From JADKAV01 sp037045455 (GTDB lineage: Bacteria; Actinomycetota; Actinomycetes; S36-B12; UBA10799), in the NCBI GenBank assembly GCA_037045455.1, contig JBAOIN010000003.1, forward strand, positions 124,001 to 188,000: a DNA stretch of 64,000 bases, given 5' to 3'. Position 1 is the stretch's first letter. Every line of letters begins with the position of its first letter. A model generated the notes under the pieces. It had not been told where the DNA came from and did no database searches. It saw only the letters and a program-made list of their open reading frames with translations. The translations under genes were made by a program, and so were the position numbers. Of this stretch, positions 29,520-38,654 are shown piece after piece.

Positions 29520-30640
29520 CGGCGCTGGCTGTTCGGGCCGTGACGAGGATCGATCCGTGGCTGCCCGTTTCTGCCTTGACGCTCAGCCTGATCGGTGTCG
29601 TCATGGTCTACTCGACGACGTGGAGCCGGCTGGTCTCCGACGGCGATCCTGCGGCGTATTTCGCGATCCGGCAGGCCCTGTTCGTCGTGTTGGGCATTCT
29701 CGCGGCGTGGGTGGTGTACCGCCTGGATCGTCCGGCTCTGATCGTGCTGGCTGCGGCGGGTTACGCCGGCAGTCTGCTGGGCCTGCTGGCCGTGCTGTCC
29801 CCGCTGGGCACGACCATCAATGGCACCCGCGCCTGGTTGACGCTGCCCGGTGGCTTCACGCTGCAGCCGGCGGAGTTCGCCAAGGTGTTTGTGGTACTGC
29901 TGGCGGCGCTGCTGCTCAGTGACCGCAGCGGAGTGCGGGGTCTGGACGATCCGCCCGAACCCAGGGCGGTCCTGCTCGTGTTGGGTGCTGCCGGGCTCGT
30001 GGTGGCGCTGCTGCTGTTGCAGCCGGACCTGGGTTCGGCGCTGGTCACGCTAGCGGCGGTGTTCGGGGTCTTGGCCGTGGCCGGCGTGCGCAGGCGGTTG
30101 CTCGTCGCGCTGGTGGCGGGGGGTGCGGCGGCCGGGGTGCTCGCCTACTTGGTGGGCGTGCTGGACGCCTACCAGGTCGCCCGGTTCACCGCTTTCCTCG
30201 ATCCGGCGGGCGACCCGCAAGGCGTCGGCTACAACGTGCAGCAGGCCCTGATCGCCATCGGCACTGGCGGTCTCACCGGGCAGGGCGTGCTGGCCGGCGC
30301 CCACACGCAGGGCGCGTTCGTGCCGTATCAGTACACCGACTTCATCTACTCTGCCGTCGGGGAGGAACTCGGCGCCCTCGGCGGCTTGCTGGTGATCGGG
30401 GTCTTCACGCTGCTCTTGCTGCGCGGGGTGACCGCGGCCGCTCACGCCGATCGCTTCGGCGCGCTGCTGGCCACGGGCATCGTGTGCTGGTTGGCGGCGC
30501 AGGGGTTCGAGAACCTGGGCATGAACTTGGGCCTGCTGCCGGTCACCGGGGTCCCGCTGCCATTCGTGTCCTATGGCGGGTCGAGTGTGATCGCGGCGTG
30601 GTTGGGAGTGGGCCTGCTGACCAGGGTCTCGCGGCAATAA
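29516..30640 (+). CDS. rodA: RodA, SEDS-family peptidoglycan glycosyltransferase
   Basis: 374 residues, ATG 29516 overlapping the PBP2 stop. Ten hydrophobic segments; SEDS landmarks include WLTLPGGFTLQPAEFAK, the catalytic-site Asp in LLLQPDLGSALV, QQALIAIGTGGLTGQG, YTDFIYSAVGEELG and the C-terminal GLLPVTGVPLPFVSYGGSS. It polymerises lipid II with PBP2 in the elongasome. A hairpin follows the stop at once, probably ending the mre operon. Confidence 0.95.
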   Translation: MTALAVRAVTRIDPWLPVSALTLSLIGVVMVYSTTWSRLVSDGDPAAYFAIRQALFVVLGILAAWVVYRLDRPALIVLAAAGYAGSLLGLLAVLSPLGTTINGTRAWLTLPGGFTLQPAEFAKVFVVLLAALLLSDRSGVRGLDDPPEPRAVLLVLGAAGLVVALLLLQPDLGSALVTLAAVFGVLAVAGVRRRLLVALVAGGAAAGVLAYLVGVLDAYQVARFTAFLDPAGDPQGVGYNVQQALIAIGTGGLTGQGVLAGAHTQGAFVPYQYTDFIYSAVGEELGALGGLLVIGVFTLLLLRGVTAAAHADRFGALLATGIVCWLAAQGFENLGMNLGLLPVTGVPLPFVSYGGSSVIAAWLGVGLLTRVSRQ

Positions 30641-30729
30641 TGTCCGGATCTGCAACACGTTCGCCCAAGAACCTGCGATTTCCTGGCCGAATTGCGCCGA
30701 AATGCCTAAACGCGTTGCAAATCCGGACA
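30641..30729 (+). terminator. long imperfect hairpin after rodA
   Basis: 30641-30661 (TGTCCGGATCTGCAACACGTT) pairs with 30709-30729 at 19 of 21 positions; the 47-base loop includes GGCCGAATTG and GCCTAAACG. It begins directly after the rodA stop codon and ends before the next gene, so it most likely terminates the mre operon, though it lacks a T run. Confidence 0.6.
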
Positions 30730-30792
30730 CTGAATCGGCCTGCCCGATAGCTCCGTGTGCGCCTTGCAGCCCAATGCGGGATAGTTGAACAT

Positions 30793-31389
30793 GTGACTAC
30801 TGCTGACTTTTACTTCGATCCCGTCTGTCCCTGGGCCTGGATGACCTCCCGCTGGATGCTGGAGGTCGAGCAGGTGCGCGATGTCCAGGTGAGTTGGCAC
30901 GTGATGAGCCTGTCCGTGCTCAACGATGGCCGGGATCTGCCCGCGGACTATCACGATCTGCTCGAGCGCGCGTGGGGGCCGGTGCGGGTGATGATCGCCG
31001 CGGAGCAGAGGTTCGGCAACGGGGTACTCGGCGAGCTGTACACGGCGATGGGATCGGCCATTCACCTCGAAGGAAGCGACTACCCGACGGCGATCGCCAA
31101 GGCGTTGGCTGACACCGGTCTGCCGCCCGAACTGGCGCAGGCGGCCACCACCACCGAGTACGACGAGGCCCTGCGCGTTTCGCACCACCGCGGCATGGAC
31201 CCGGTGGGTGACGAGGTGGGCACGCCGGTGATCCACGTCGACGGTGTCGCGTTCTTCGGGCCCGTGGTATCGCCCGCTCCCAAGGGCGAGGACGCCGGGA
31301 AGTTGTGGGACGGTGTCGTCCTCGTGGCCGGCACGCCGGGGTTCTTCGAACTCAAGCGCAGCCGGGACGTGGAGCCGATCTTCGACTGA
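30793..31389 (+). CDS. DsbA-like mycothiol-dependent oxidoreductase, Rv2466c family
   Basis: 198 residues from GTG 30793. Thioredoxin fold with the family signature FDPVCPWAWMTSRWMLEVE; GTPVIHVDGVAFFGPV and PKGEDAGKLWDGV follow as in the mycothiol-dependent nitroreductase Rv2466c. The active site here is CPWA, so only the N-terminal Cys is kept and a monothiol (mycothiol-mixed) mechanism is implied. Cytoplasmic, no signal peptide. A hairpin follows the stop. Confidence 0.85.
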   Translation: MTTADFYFDPVCPWAWMTSRWMLEVEQVRDVQVSWHVMSLSVLNDGRDLPADYHDLLERAWGPVRVMIAAEQRFGNGVLGELYTAMGSAIHLEGSDYPTAIAKALADTGLPPELAQAATTTEYDEALRVSHHRGMDPVGDEVGTPVIHVDGVAFFGPVVSPAPKGEDAGKLWDGVVLVAGTPGFFELKRSRDVEPIFD

Positions 31390-31390
31390 G

Positions 31391-31433
31391 CAATGTGCCA
31401 CTCAGGCGAGCTTCTTGCCCCTGTGGCACATCG
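31391..31433 (+). terminator. hairpin after the DsbA-like gene
   Basis: 31391-31407 pairs with 31417-31433 (core ATGTGCCAC/GTGGCACAT, plus a partly matched lower stem) around a 9-base loop, one base after the stop codon. Position argues for a terminator. Confidence 0.6.
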
Positions 31434-31457
31434 TTGGTCGCCTCGTACCCTTGACGA

Positions 31458-33339
31458 GTGGATTCCGTGTACCCCCAGCTCGAGCGCATCCTGCCGTTGG
31501 TGCGGAAGCCGATCCAGTACGTCGGCGGCGAGCTCAACGCCACGGTGAAGCCGTGGGACTCCGTGGCCGTGCGCTGGGCGCTGATGTACCCCGACGCCTA
31601 CGAGGTGGGCCTGCCGAACCAGGGTCTGCAGATCCTCTACGAAGTGCTCAACGAACGCGAGGACGTTCTGGCGGAACGCACCTACTCGGTGTGGCCGGAC
31701 ATGGAAGCGCTGATGCGCGAGCACGGGATCGCGCAGTTCACGGTGGATTCGCACCGGCCCGTTCGCGCGTTCGACGTGCTGGGGATCTCCTTCGCCACTG
31801 AGCTCGGCTACACGAATCTGCTGACAGCGCTGGACCTCGCAGGGATCCCGCTGCACAGTGCCGATCGCACCGACGAGGACCCGATCGTGCTGGCTGGTGG
31901 GCACGCCGCGTTCAACCCGGAGCCGATCGCGGACTTCATCGACGCCGCGATCGTCGGCGACGGCGAGCAGGCGGTGCTCGCCCTGTCCGACCTGATCGCG
32001 CAGGGCGGCACCCGGGCCGAGATCCTGGACCGGATCGCCGCCTCCGGGGTGGCATATGTGCCCAGCCGCGTACGAGGTTTCCTACCTGCCCGACGGCCGG
32101 ATCCACCGGGTTGCTCCCACCTCGCCGGACGTCCCGTGGCGGGTGTCGAAGCACACAGTCAGCGACCTGGACGAATGGCCCTATCCCAAGGCGCCGCTGG
32201 TGCCGCTGGCCGAGACCGTCCATGAGCGCGCCAGTGTCGAGATCTTCCGCGGCTGCACCCGCGGCTGCCGGTTCTGCCAGGCGGGAATGATCACGCGGCC
32301 GGTCCGGGAGCGGTCCAAGGCCACGGTCGCGCAGATGGTCCAGACATCCTTGGCCGCTACCGGCTTCGAGGAGGCCGGGCTACTCAGCCTGTCCAGCGCC
32401 GACCATTCCGAAATCGCCGAGATCACCCACGGGCTGGCTGACATCTACGAGGGCACGAACACCGGGCTGTCGCTGCCCAGCACCCGCGTGGATGCGTTCA
32501 ACATCGACCTGGCCAACGAACTGGCCCGCAACGGCCGCCGTTCAGGACTGACGTTCGCACCCGAGGGCGGCAGTGAACGGATGCGCAAGGTCATCAACAA
32601 GATGGTCTCGGAGGAGGACCTGATCCGCACGGTCGCCGCGGCCTACGCAGCCGGCTGGCGGCAGGTGAAGCTCTACTTCATGTGCGGGCTGCCGACCGAG
32701 ACCGACGAGGACGTCCTGCAGATCGCGGAGATGGCCAAGAACGTGATTCGCACCGGGCGCGAGGTGTCGGGCCGCCGGGACATCCGGTGCACGGTGTCGA
32801 TCGGCGGCTTCGTGCCCAAGCCGCACACCCCGTTCCAATGGGCCGGCCAGCTCGGGTGGGAGCAGACCGACGCCAGGCTGGCCAAGCTGCGTGACGCGAT
32901 CCGCTCCGACCGCGACCTGGGCAAGGCGATCGGCTTCCGGTACCACGACGGTCGGCCGGGAATCGTCGAAGGGCTGCTCGCCCGCGGCGACCGGCGGGTC
33001 GGCGCGGTCATCGAGCAGGTATGGCGGGACGGCGGACGGTTCGACGGGTGGAGTGAGTTCTTCTCCTTCGATCGCTGGATGGGTGCTGCGGAGAGGGCGG
33101 GGGTCGATGTCGACTGGTACACCACCCGCGAGCGCGACCTCACCGAGGTGCTGCCCTGGGACCACCTGGATTCCGGACTGGACAAGGAGTGGCTGTGGCA
33201 GGACTGGCAGGACGCGCTGGACGAGGTAGAGGTTGAGGATTGTCGCTGGTCGCCGTGCTTCGACTGTGGGGTGTGCGACCAGATGGGCACCGAGATCCAG
33301 GTCGGGCCCACCAGCTTGCCGATCGTGCAGGTGAGCTGA
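31458..33339 (+). CDS. B12-binding-type radical SAM protein, TIGR03960 family (one frameshift)
   Basis: From GTG 31458; the N-terminal cobalamin-binding-like domain (ALMYPDAYEVGLPNQGLQIL, VLAGGHAAFNPEPIADF) is followed by the radical SAM core with the 4Fe-4S motif CTRGCRFCQ and FAPEGGSERMR, YFMCGLPTE and CDFDCGVC-like CFDCGVCDQMG. One extra base near 32063 splits the frame between GVAYVP and AAYEVSYLPDGR; length is 3n+1 and the mended protein has about 626 residues. It overlaps the TIGR03936 partner gene (TGATG). The pair is widespread; a tRNA or ribosome modification role is often guessed but not known. Confidence 0.88.
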
Positions 33340-33995
33340 TGGCACAGCGGACGCCGGACCGGGAGTACATCCCGCCGGTTCAGACTCTGCAGCTGCGGTA
33401 CGCCAAGCGCGGCCGCATGCGGTTCGCCTCGCACCGCGACTTCCAGCGGGCGTGGGAGCGGGCGCTGCGGCGCGTGCAGGTACCGATGGCGTACTCCGCC
33501 GGCTTCACGCCGCATCCCAAGGTCTCCTACTTGGGCGCGGCGCCGACCGGGGCAGCCAGTGAGGCGGAGTTTCTGGAGTTCTCGGTGGTGCACAAGGTCG
33601 ACCCGGCAGAGTTGGCCAGCGCACTGGACGCCGCGCTCCCAGACGGGCTGGACATCGTCGGGATCGTGGATGGGCAGTCGCTGTCGTTGCAGGCCAGCCG
33701 GTGGCGGCTGGAGTTCCCGGTGCCCGTGGCCCAGGCGGTTACGGCGTTCGAGGCGGCCGAGTCGGTCGAGGTCGAGCGGATCACAAAAGCCGGCCGGCGG
33801 GTGATCGATGTGCGCGCGTTGTGCAGCGACCTCGAGTTGGACGGGCAGGTGCTCGAGATCACCGTCACGCATGCCGAACCCACGCCACGGCCGGCTGAGG
33901 TCGTCAAGGCGCTGGGATTCGAGGACTTGACGGTGCTCGCTACGCGACTGGCCCAGGGGGAGCCGGTGCCCGGCGGGGTGCGCTGCCCGTTCTGA
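33339..33995 (+). CDS. TIGR03936 family radical SAM-associated protein (DUF2344)
   Basis: 218 residues, ATG 33339 overlapping the stop of the TIGR03960 gene. The signature LQLRYAKRGRMRFASHRDF and YSAGFTPHPKVSYLGAAP identify the DUF2344 partner that is encoded next to, or fused to, this radical SAM enzyme in many bacteria. Function unknown; probably acts with its neighbour. A strong hairpin follows 2 bp after the stop. Confidence 0.9.
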   Translation: MAQRTPDREYIPPVQTLQLRYAKRGRMRFASHRDFQRAWERALRRVQVPMAYSAGFTPHPKVSYLGAAPTGAASEAEFLEFSVVHKVDPAELASALDAALPDGLDIVGIVDGQSLSLQASRWRLEFPVPVAQAVTAFEAAESVEVERITKAGRRVIDVRALCSDLELDGQVLEITVTHAEPTPRPAEVVKALGFEDLTVLATRLAQGEPVPGGVRCPF

Positions 33996-33997
33996 GC

Positions 33998-34046
33998 ACG
34001 CTTTGTGACGGACAGACCAGAAACTGGTCGCTGAGTCACAAAGCGT
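33998..34046 (+). terminator. two-tier hairpin before metK
   Basis: ACGCTTTGTGAC (33998-34009) pairs perfectly with GTCACAAAGCGT (34035-34046); an inner stem GACCAG/CTGGTC with an AAA loop lies at 34015-34029. It starts 2 bases after the stop of the TIGR03936 gene and 45 bases before the metK start. No T run. Confidence 0.65.
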
Positions 34047-34090
34047 CTCGAACGACTCCTGTGTCCGACCCGCTCCGTAGACTCGACCCC

Positions 34091-35282
34091 GTGGCCAAGC
34101 GACAGTTCTCCAGCGAATCCGTGACCGAGGGGCATCCCGACAAGATCGCCGACCAGATCAGCGACAGCATCCTCGATGCGATGCTGCGCGACGACCCGGA
34201 CTCCCACGTCGCGGTGGAGACGCTCGTGACCACGGGGCTGGTCGTGGTGGCCGGTGAGGTCGACACCAAGACCTACGTCGACATGCAGCGCACCGTACGC
34301 GAGGTCATCCTGGACATCGGCTACGACTCCAGCGACAAGGGGTTCGACGGCCGCTCCTGTGGGATCTCGGTGACCCTGGGTGAGCAATCCCAGGACATCC
34401 GGCAGGGTGTCGACGACGCGTACGAGGAGCGCGTGGACCACAGCGCCGATCCGCTGGACTCACAAGGTGCGGGTGACCAGGGGTTGATGTTCGGCTACGC
34501 ATGCAGCGACACCCCGGAACTCATGCCGCTGCCGATCCACCTCGCGCACCGTTTGAGCCGGCGGCTCACGCAGGCGCGCAAGTCCGGCGAGATCTCGTAC
34601 TTGCGTCCCGACGGCAAGACCCAGGTCACCATCGAGTACGACGGAGTGCGGCCAGTCGCGGTGCGCACGGTGGTCGTCTCCAGCCAGCATCAGGACGACA
34701 TCGACATCGAGACGCTTGCTCGCCCCGGATGTCGAGGAGCTGGTCATCCGCCCGGAACTCGAGGGACTGGACCTCGACACCAGCGACGTGCGGGTGCTGG
34801 TGAACCCCACCGGACGGTTCGTCGATGGCGGTCCGAAAGCCGACGCCGGCGTCACTGGCCGCAAGATCATCGTGGACACCTATGGCGGCATGTCCCGGCA
34901 CGGTGGTGGGGCGTTCAGCGGCAAGGATGCGTCCAAAGTCGACCGCAGCGCCAGTTACGCCATGCGCTGGGTCGCCAAGAACGTGGTGGCCGCGGGGCTG
35001 GCCACGCGCTGCGAGGTACAGGTGTCGTACGCGATCGGCACGGCGCATCCGGTCGGGTTGTTCGTCGAGACGTTCGGGACCGGCGTGGTGCCCGACGAGC
35101 AGCTCGAGGACGCTGTGCTGTCGGTGTTCGACCTGCGGCCGGCGGCGATCATCCGTGACCTGGACCTCAAGCGCCCCATCTTCCGGCAGACCGCGGCCTA
35201 TGGGCACTTCGGCCGGGAGGAACCCGACTTCACCTGGGAGCGCACGAACCGGATCGACGAGTTGAAGGCGGCACTGAAATAG
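34091..35282 (+). CDS. metK: S-adenosylmethionine synthetase (one frameshift)
   Basis: From GTG 34091 (VAKRQFSSESVTEGHPDKI). MetK landmarks: GHPDKIADQISDSILDA, GAGDQGLMFGYA, GGAFSGKDASKVDRSA and GTAHPVGL. The frame breaks near 34719, where an extra T separates DIETL from LAPDVEELV; the mended length is 396 residues, which is normal, and the nucleotide length is 3n+1. It makes SAM from ATP and methionine and supplies the methyltransferases and radical SAM enzymes nearby. Essential in almost all bacteria, so the break is most likely an error. Confidence 0.94.
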
Positions 35283-37073
35283 GCGAGGTCGCGCGGGTCG
35301 CGGTCGAAACGCCACTGCCGCACCTGGACCGCCTGTTCGACTTCGCGATTCCCGACGAACTGGACGCTGCCGCGCAACCCGGCTGCCGCGTGCGGGTGCG
35401 CTTTCACGGCCGTCGCGTCACGGGTTGGCTGATCGAACGCGGCGAGGCGCAGTTCGACGGCAAGCTGCAGCCGTTGCTTGCGGTGAGTGGGCCGCCCGTA
35501 CTTCGCGCCGACGTGGCGGAACTGGCGAGGCTGGTGGCGGATCGCTACGCGGGCAGCCTGACCGATGTGCTGCGGTTCAGCGTGCCTGCGCGGGTGGCGG
35601 CCGTCGAGGGCAGTGAGCCGCCGGCGCGTCCGGAGATTGTTGCCGGGAACGGCCTATGGCGGGACTACCCACTGCCAGCATCCGGGGCGGCGAGCTGGAT
35701 CTGCCATCCCCACGACGAGCCGTTCGCGATGCTGGCGGACCTGGCGCGAAACAGTACGGGAGCGATCATTGTCGTGCCCGACGCTCGTGATGTCGCCCGG
35801 CTCGCGTCCTTGCTGCCTGAGGCGGCGGTGCTGACCGGGGAACTCAGCAATCGCGTGCGCTACCGCACGCATCTGGAGATCCTCGCTGGCAGCCGCCCGA
35901 TCGTGATCGGGACACGCTCGGCCGTGTTCGCCCCGGTGCCCGACCTTGGACTCATCGCCGTCTGGGACGACGGTGACGACGTGCTGGCCGAACCGCAAGC
36001 GCCGGGTTGGCATGCCCGCGAGGTGGCGGCACTGCGTGGGTGGCAGACGGGGGCGCGCGTCGTCGTCGGTGGTTACAGCCGCACGGCCGCCACCGCGCAG
36101 TGGATCGCTGACGGGACCGCTGCCGATGTCAGCCTGCCGCGGGAAGTAGCTCGCGCTCGCCGGTATGTGGTGGACGCGTTGCACGAGCCGGACCGGGATC
36201 GCCGACGCATTCCGGAGCCTGCGTTCGCGGTGCTTCGCAAAGGGCTCGAGTCCGGCGTTGTGCTCGTGCAGGTGCCGCGGGTCGGTGGGGCACAGGGACT
36301 CGTGTGTCAGGACATGTGGTCATGTCGCTCGCTGCGGCCGTTGCGGCGGGGGAGTGCGCCCTGATCGGCAGGGCACGGCTCGCTGCCGGTTGTGCCACCA
36401 GGTGTTCGACACGTGTGAATCGTGCGCCGGTCGGGAGTTCGTGGGAGTGGGGGCCGGGTCCCAGCGCAGCGCCGACGAGTTACAACGGGCCTTTCCCGGG
36501 ATCCCGGTCTTGCGCAGCGACGCGCAGTCGGGAGTGCTCGAGGCGATCGACGTCGAGCGCGGGATCGTGGTGGCGACCCCGGGGGCCGAACCGCCCGGGC
36601 AGTACAGCGCCCTGCTGATCCTGGACACCGAGGTGCTGCTGGCCGTCCCCGGGCTGCGCGCCCGGGAGGAGGCAGTGCGCCGCTGGCTGGCCGCGATCGC
36701 GCGCACGGCCCCCGACGCTCCCACCATGATCGTCGCGCCGCAGGACCTGCCGGCCGTTCAGGCGCTGGTGCGCAACGACCCGGGCAGTTTCGCCCAGACC
36801 GAGCGCGCCGAACGGGAAGCCGCACACATGCCGCCCGCCTTCCGGTGCGTGCGATTGCGTGGGGAGTCGGCAGCGGTCGCGTCGTGGATCGAGGCGTACG
36901 GCGCCGATGTGCTCGGGCCGCTGGAGACGACCGCCGGCGCGGAGGCGCTGATCCTGGTGCCCAGACCCGGGACGGCCACCTTGCGCCGGGTGCAGGAGAT
37001 CCAGGCCGCGCGTTCCAAGGCGGGGGAGCCGGTGGTGGAAGTGCGGGTGGATCCGGTGGACCTCGGGGCGTGA
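35279..37073 (+). CDS. priA: primosomal protein N' (PriA), actinobacterial ATPase-degenerate type (one frameshift)
   Basis: The conserved N-terminal DNA-binding domain begins right after metK: EVARVAVETPLPHLDRLFDF, then GCRVRVRFHGRRVTGW. No ATG, GTG or TTG precedes it in frame; the only plausible initiator is ATA at 35279, overlapping the metK TAG. No Walker A (GxGKT) is present in the helicase-like part, as usual in actinobacterial PriA. The zinc-binding region is split by one extra A near 36315: CQD in one frame, CGHVARCGRCGG and CRLCHQVFDTCESC in the next. Mended length about 597 residues. It acts in replication restart. Confidence 0.85.
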
Positions 37074-37085
37074 AGTGCAGCCCTT

Positions 37086-37155
37086 ATGTCGCGAAGTTGC
37101 CCTCACTGTCGCAATGTCGACACGACACGCGGAGATTCTCGACGACATCGCGACA
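37086..37155. repeat. TGTCGC-word repeats and hairpin before def
   Basis: TGTCGCAATGTCG (37107-37119) pairs with CGACATCGCGACA (37143-37155) at 12 of 13 positions; another copy of the word lies at 37087-37093. It fills most of the gap between the priA stop and the def start, so it could be a terminator or regulatory hairpin. Confidence 0.55.
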
Positions 37156-37202
37156 ATCCGGCCATCGGAAGCCGAAATGAAGCCGCCCGTAGACTCGAAC
37201 CC

Positions 37203-37739
37203 GTGTCCGTGGTCGATATTCGCCTGTTCGGCGATCCTGTCCTGCGCACGCCCGCGGTCGAGGTGACCGACTTCGACAAACAGTTGCGCCGGCTCGTCGA
37301 GGATCTGACCGACACGATGATGAAGGCTCCGGGCGTCGGCCTGGCGGCACCGCAGATCGGCGTCGGCTTACGGGTGTTCACCTACTACGTCGACGGCGAA
37401 CTGGGGCACCTCATCAACCCGGACCTGAGCCTGTCGGACGAGACCGAGGAAGCCGACGAAGGGTGTCTGTCCATCCCGGAGATCCGGATGCCGACCCCGC
37501 GAGCACTGACGGTCGTTGCGAAGGGCTGGAACATGTACGGCGACCCGGTCACGCTGGAAGGCAGCCACCTGCTGGCCCGGTGCGTGCAGCACGAGACCGA
37601 TCACCTTGACGGGGTGCTGTTCATCGACCGGCTCGACGCCGCCCGCCGCAAGGAGGCCATGAAGATGATCCGCGAGGCTCAGTGGTTCGGTCCGGACGTG
37701 GTTGTGAAGTCCAGCCCGCACGCGGGGGCGTGGCGATGA
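37203..37739 (+). CDS. def: peptide deformylase
   Basis: 178 residues from GTG 37203. The three PDF motifs are present: GVGLAAPQ (44-51), EGCLS (86-90) with the metal-binding Cys, and HETDH (130-134) with the two His ligands and the catalytic Glu. It removes the formyl group from nascent proteins. The stop overlaps the fmt start, so deformylase and formylase are coupled, a common pairing. Confidence 0.97.
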   Translation: MSVVDIRLFGDPVLRTPAVEVTDFDKQLRRLVEDLTDTMMKAPGVGLAAPQIGVGLRVFTYYVDGELGHLINPDLSLSDETEEADEGCLSIPEIRMPTPRALTVVAKGWNMYGDPVTLEGSHLLARCVQHETDHLDGVLFIDRLDAARRKEAMKMIREAQWFGPDVVVKSSPHAGAWR

Positions 37740-38654
37740 GGCTGGTCTTCGCGGGCACGCCCGAGGTTGCCGTGGTCAGTCTGGAGGCCGTGCTGGCGTC
37801 CCGGCACGAGGTTCTCGCCGTCGTTACCCGGCCGGATGCCGTCGCCGGTCGCGGGCATCGGCTCACCCCCAGCCCGGTCAGCCAGGCCGCGCAGGAGCGC
37901 GGAATCCCGGTGCTCACGCCAGTCAAACCCAGTGACCCGGAGTTCATCGCGACGCTCACCGAACTCGCGCCGGACTGCTGCCCGGTGGTCGCGTACGGCG
38001 CTCTTGTGCCCCAACGTGTGCTGGACATCCCGCGCTCGTGGCTGGGTGAATCTGCACTTCTCGCTGCTGCCGGCGTGGCGCGGGGCGGCACCCGTGCAGC
38101 GGGCGATCATGGCCGGCGACGACGTCACCGGTGCCGCGGTGTTCCAACTCGAGGCGGGGATGGACACCGGACCGGTCTTCGGGGTTGTCACTGAGGGAAT
38201 CGGACCGAAAGACACCGCCGGCGATCTGCTCGGACGGCTGGCCGAATCCGGCGCTGAACTGCTGGTCAAGGTGCTCGACGGCATCGAGGACGGCACGCTC
38301 AATGCGGTGCCGCAGCTCAATGACGGCGTGAGCATGGCCCCGAAGATCACGGTCGAGGATGCCCGCGTCCGCTGGGACGAACCGGCGATGGCGGTCGACC
38401 GCCGCATCCGGGGATGTACGCCAGCGCCCGGTGCCTGGTCCATGCTCGATGACCTCAAAGTGAAGCTGCATCCGGTCACGACCACCGACGAGGTGTTGCC
38501 GGCCGGTCAGGTTCGGGTCGAGCGCAACCGCGTGCTCGTCGGCACCGCCACGACCGCAGTCGAACTCGGCACTGTGCAACCCGCCGGCAAGAAGGCCATG
38601 AACGCCGCCGACTGGGCCCGCGGCCTGCACGGCGACGGCCTGGCCTTCACATGA
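37736..38654 (+). CDS. fmt: methionyl-tRNA formyltransferase (one frameshift)
   Basis: ATG 37736 overlaps the def stop. The N-terminal domain starts MRLVFAGTPEVAVVSLEAVL; the catalytic region VNLHFSLLPAWRGAAPVQ and the loop AMDTGPVF-like GMDTGPVFG lie in the next frame. One inserted base near 38035 separates VLDIPR from GWVNLHFS; mended length is 305 residues and the nucleotide length is 3n+1. It formylates initiator Met-tRNA. Overlaps rsmB (ATGA). Confidence 0.94.

Noticed and set aside
33998..34046. SAM riboswitch before metK
   Set aside because: The hairpin lacks the multi-stem core and kink-turn of SAM-I or the pseudoknots of other SAM classes.
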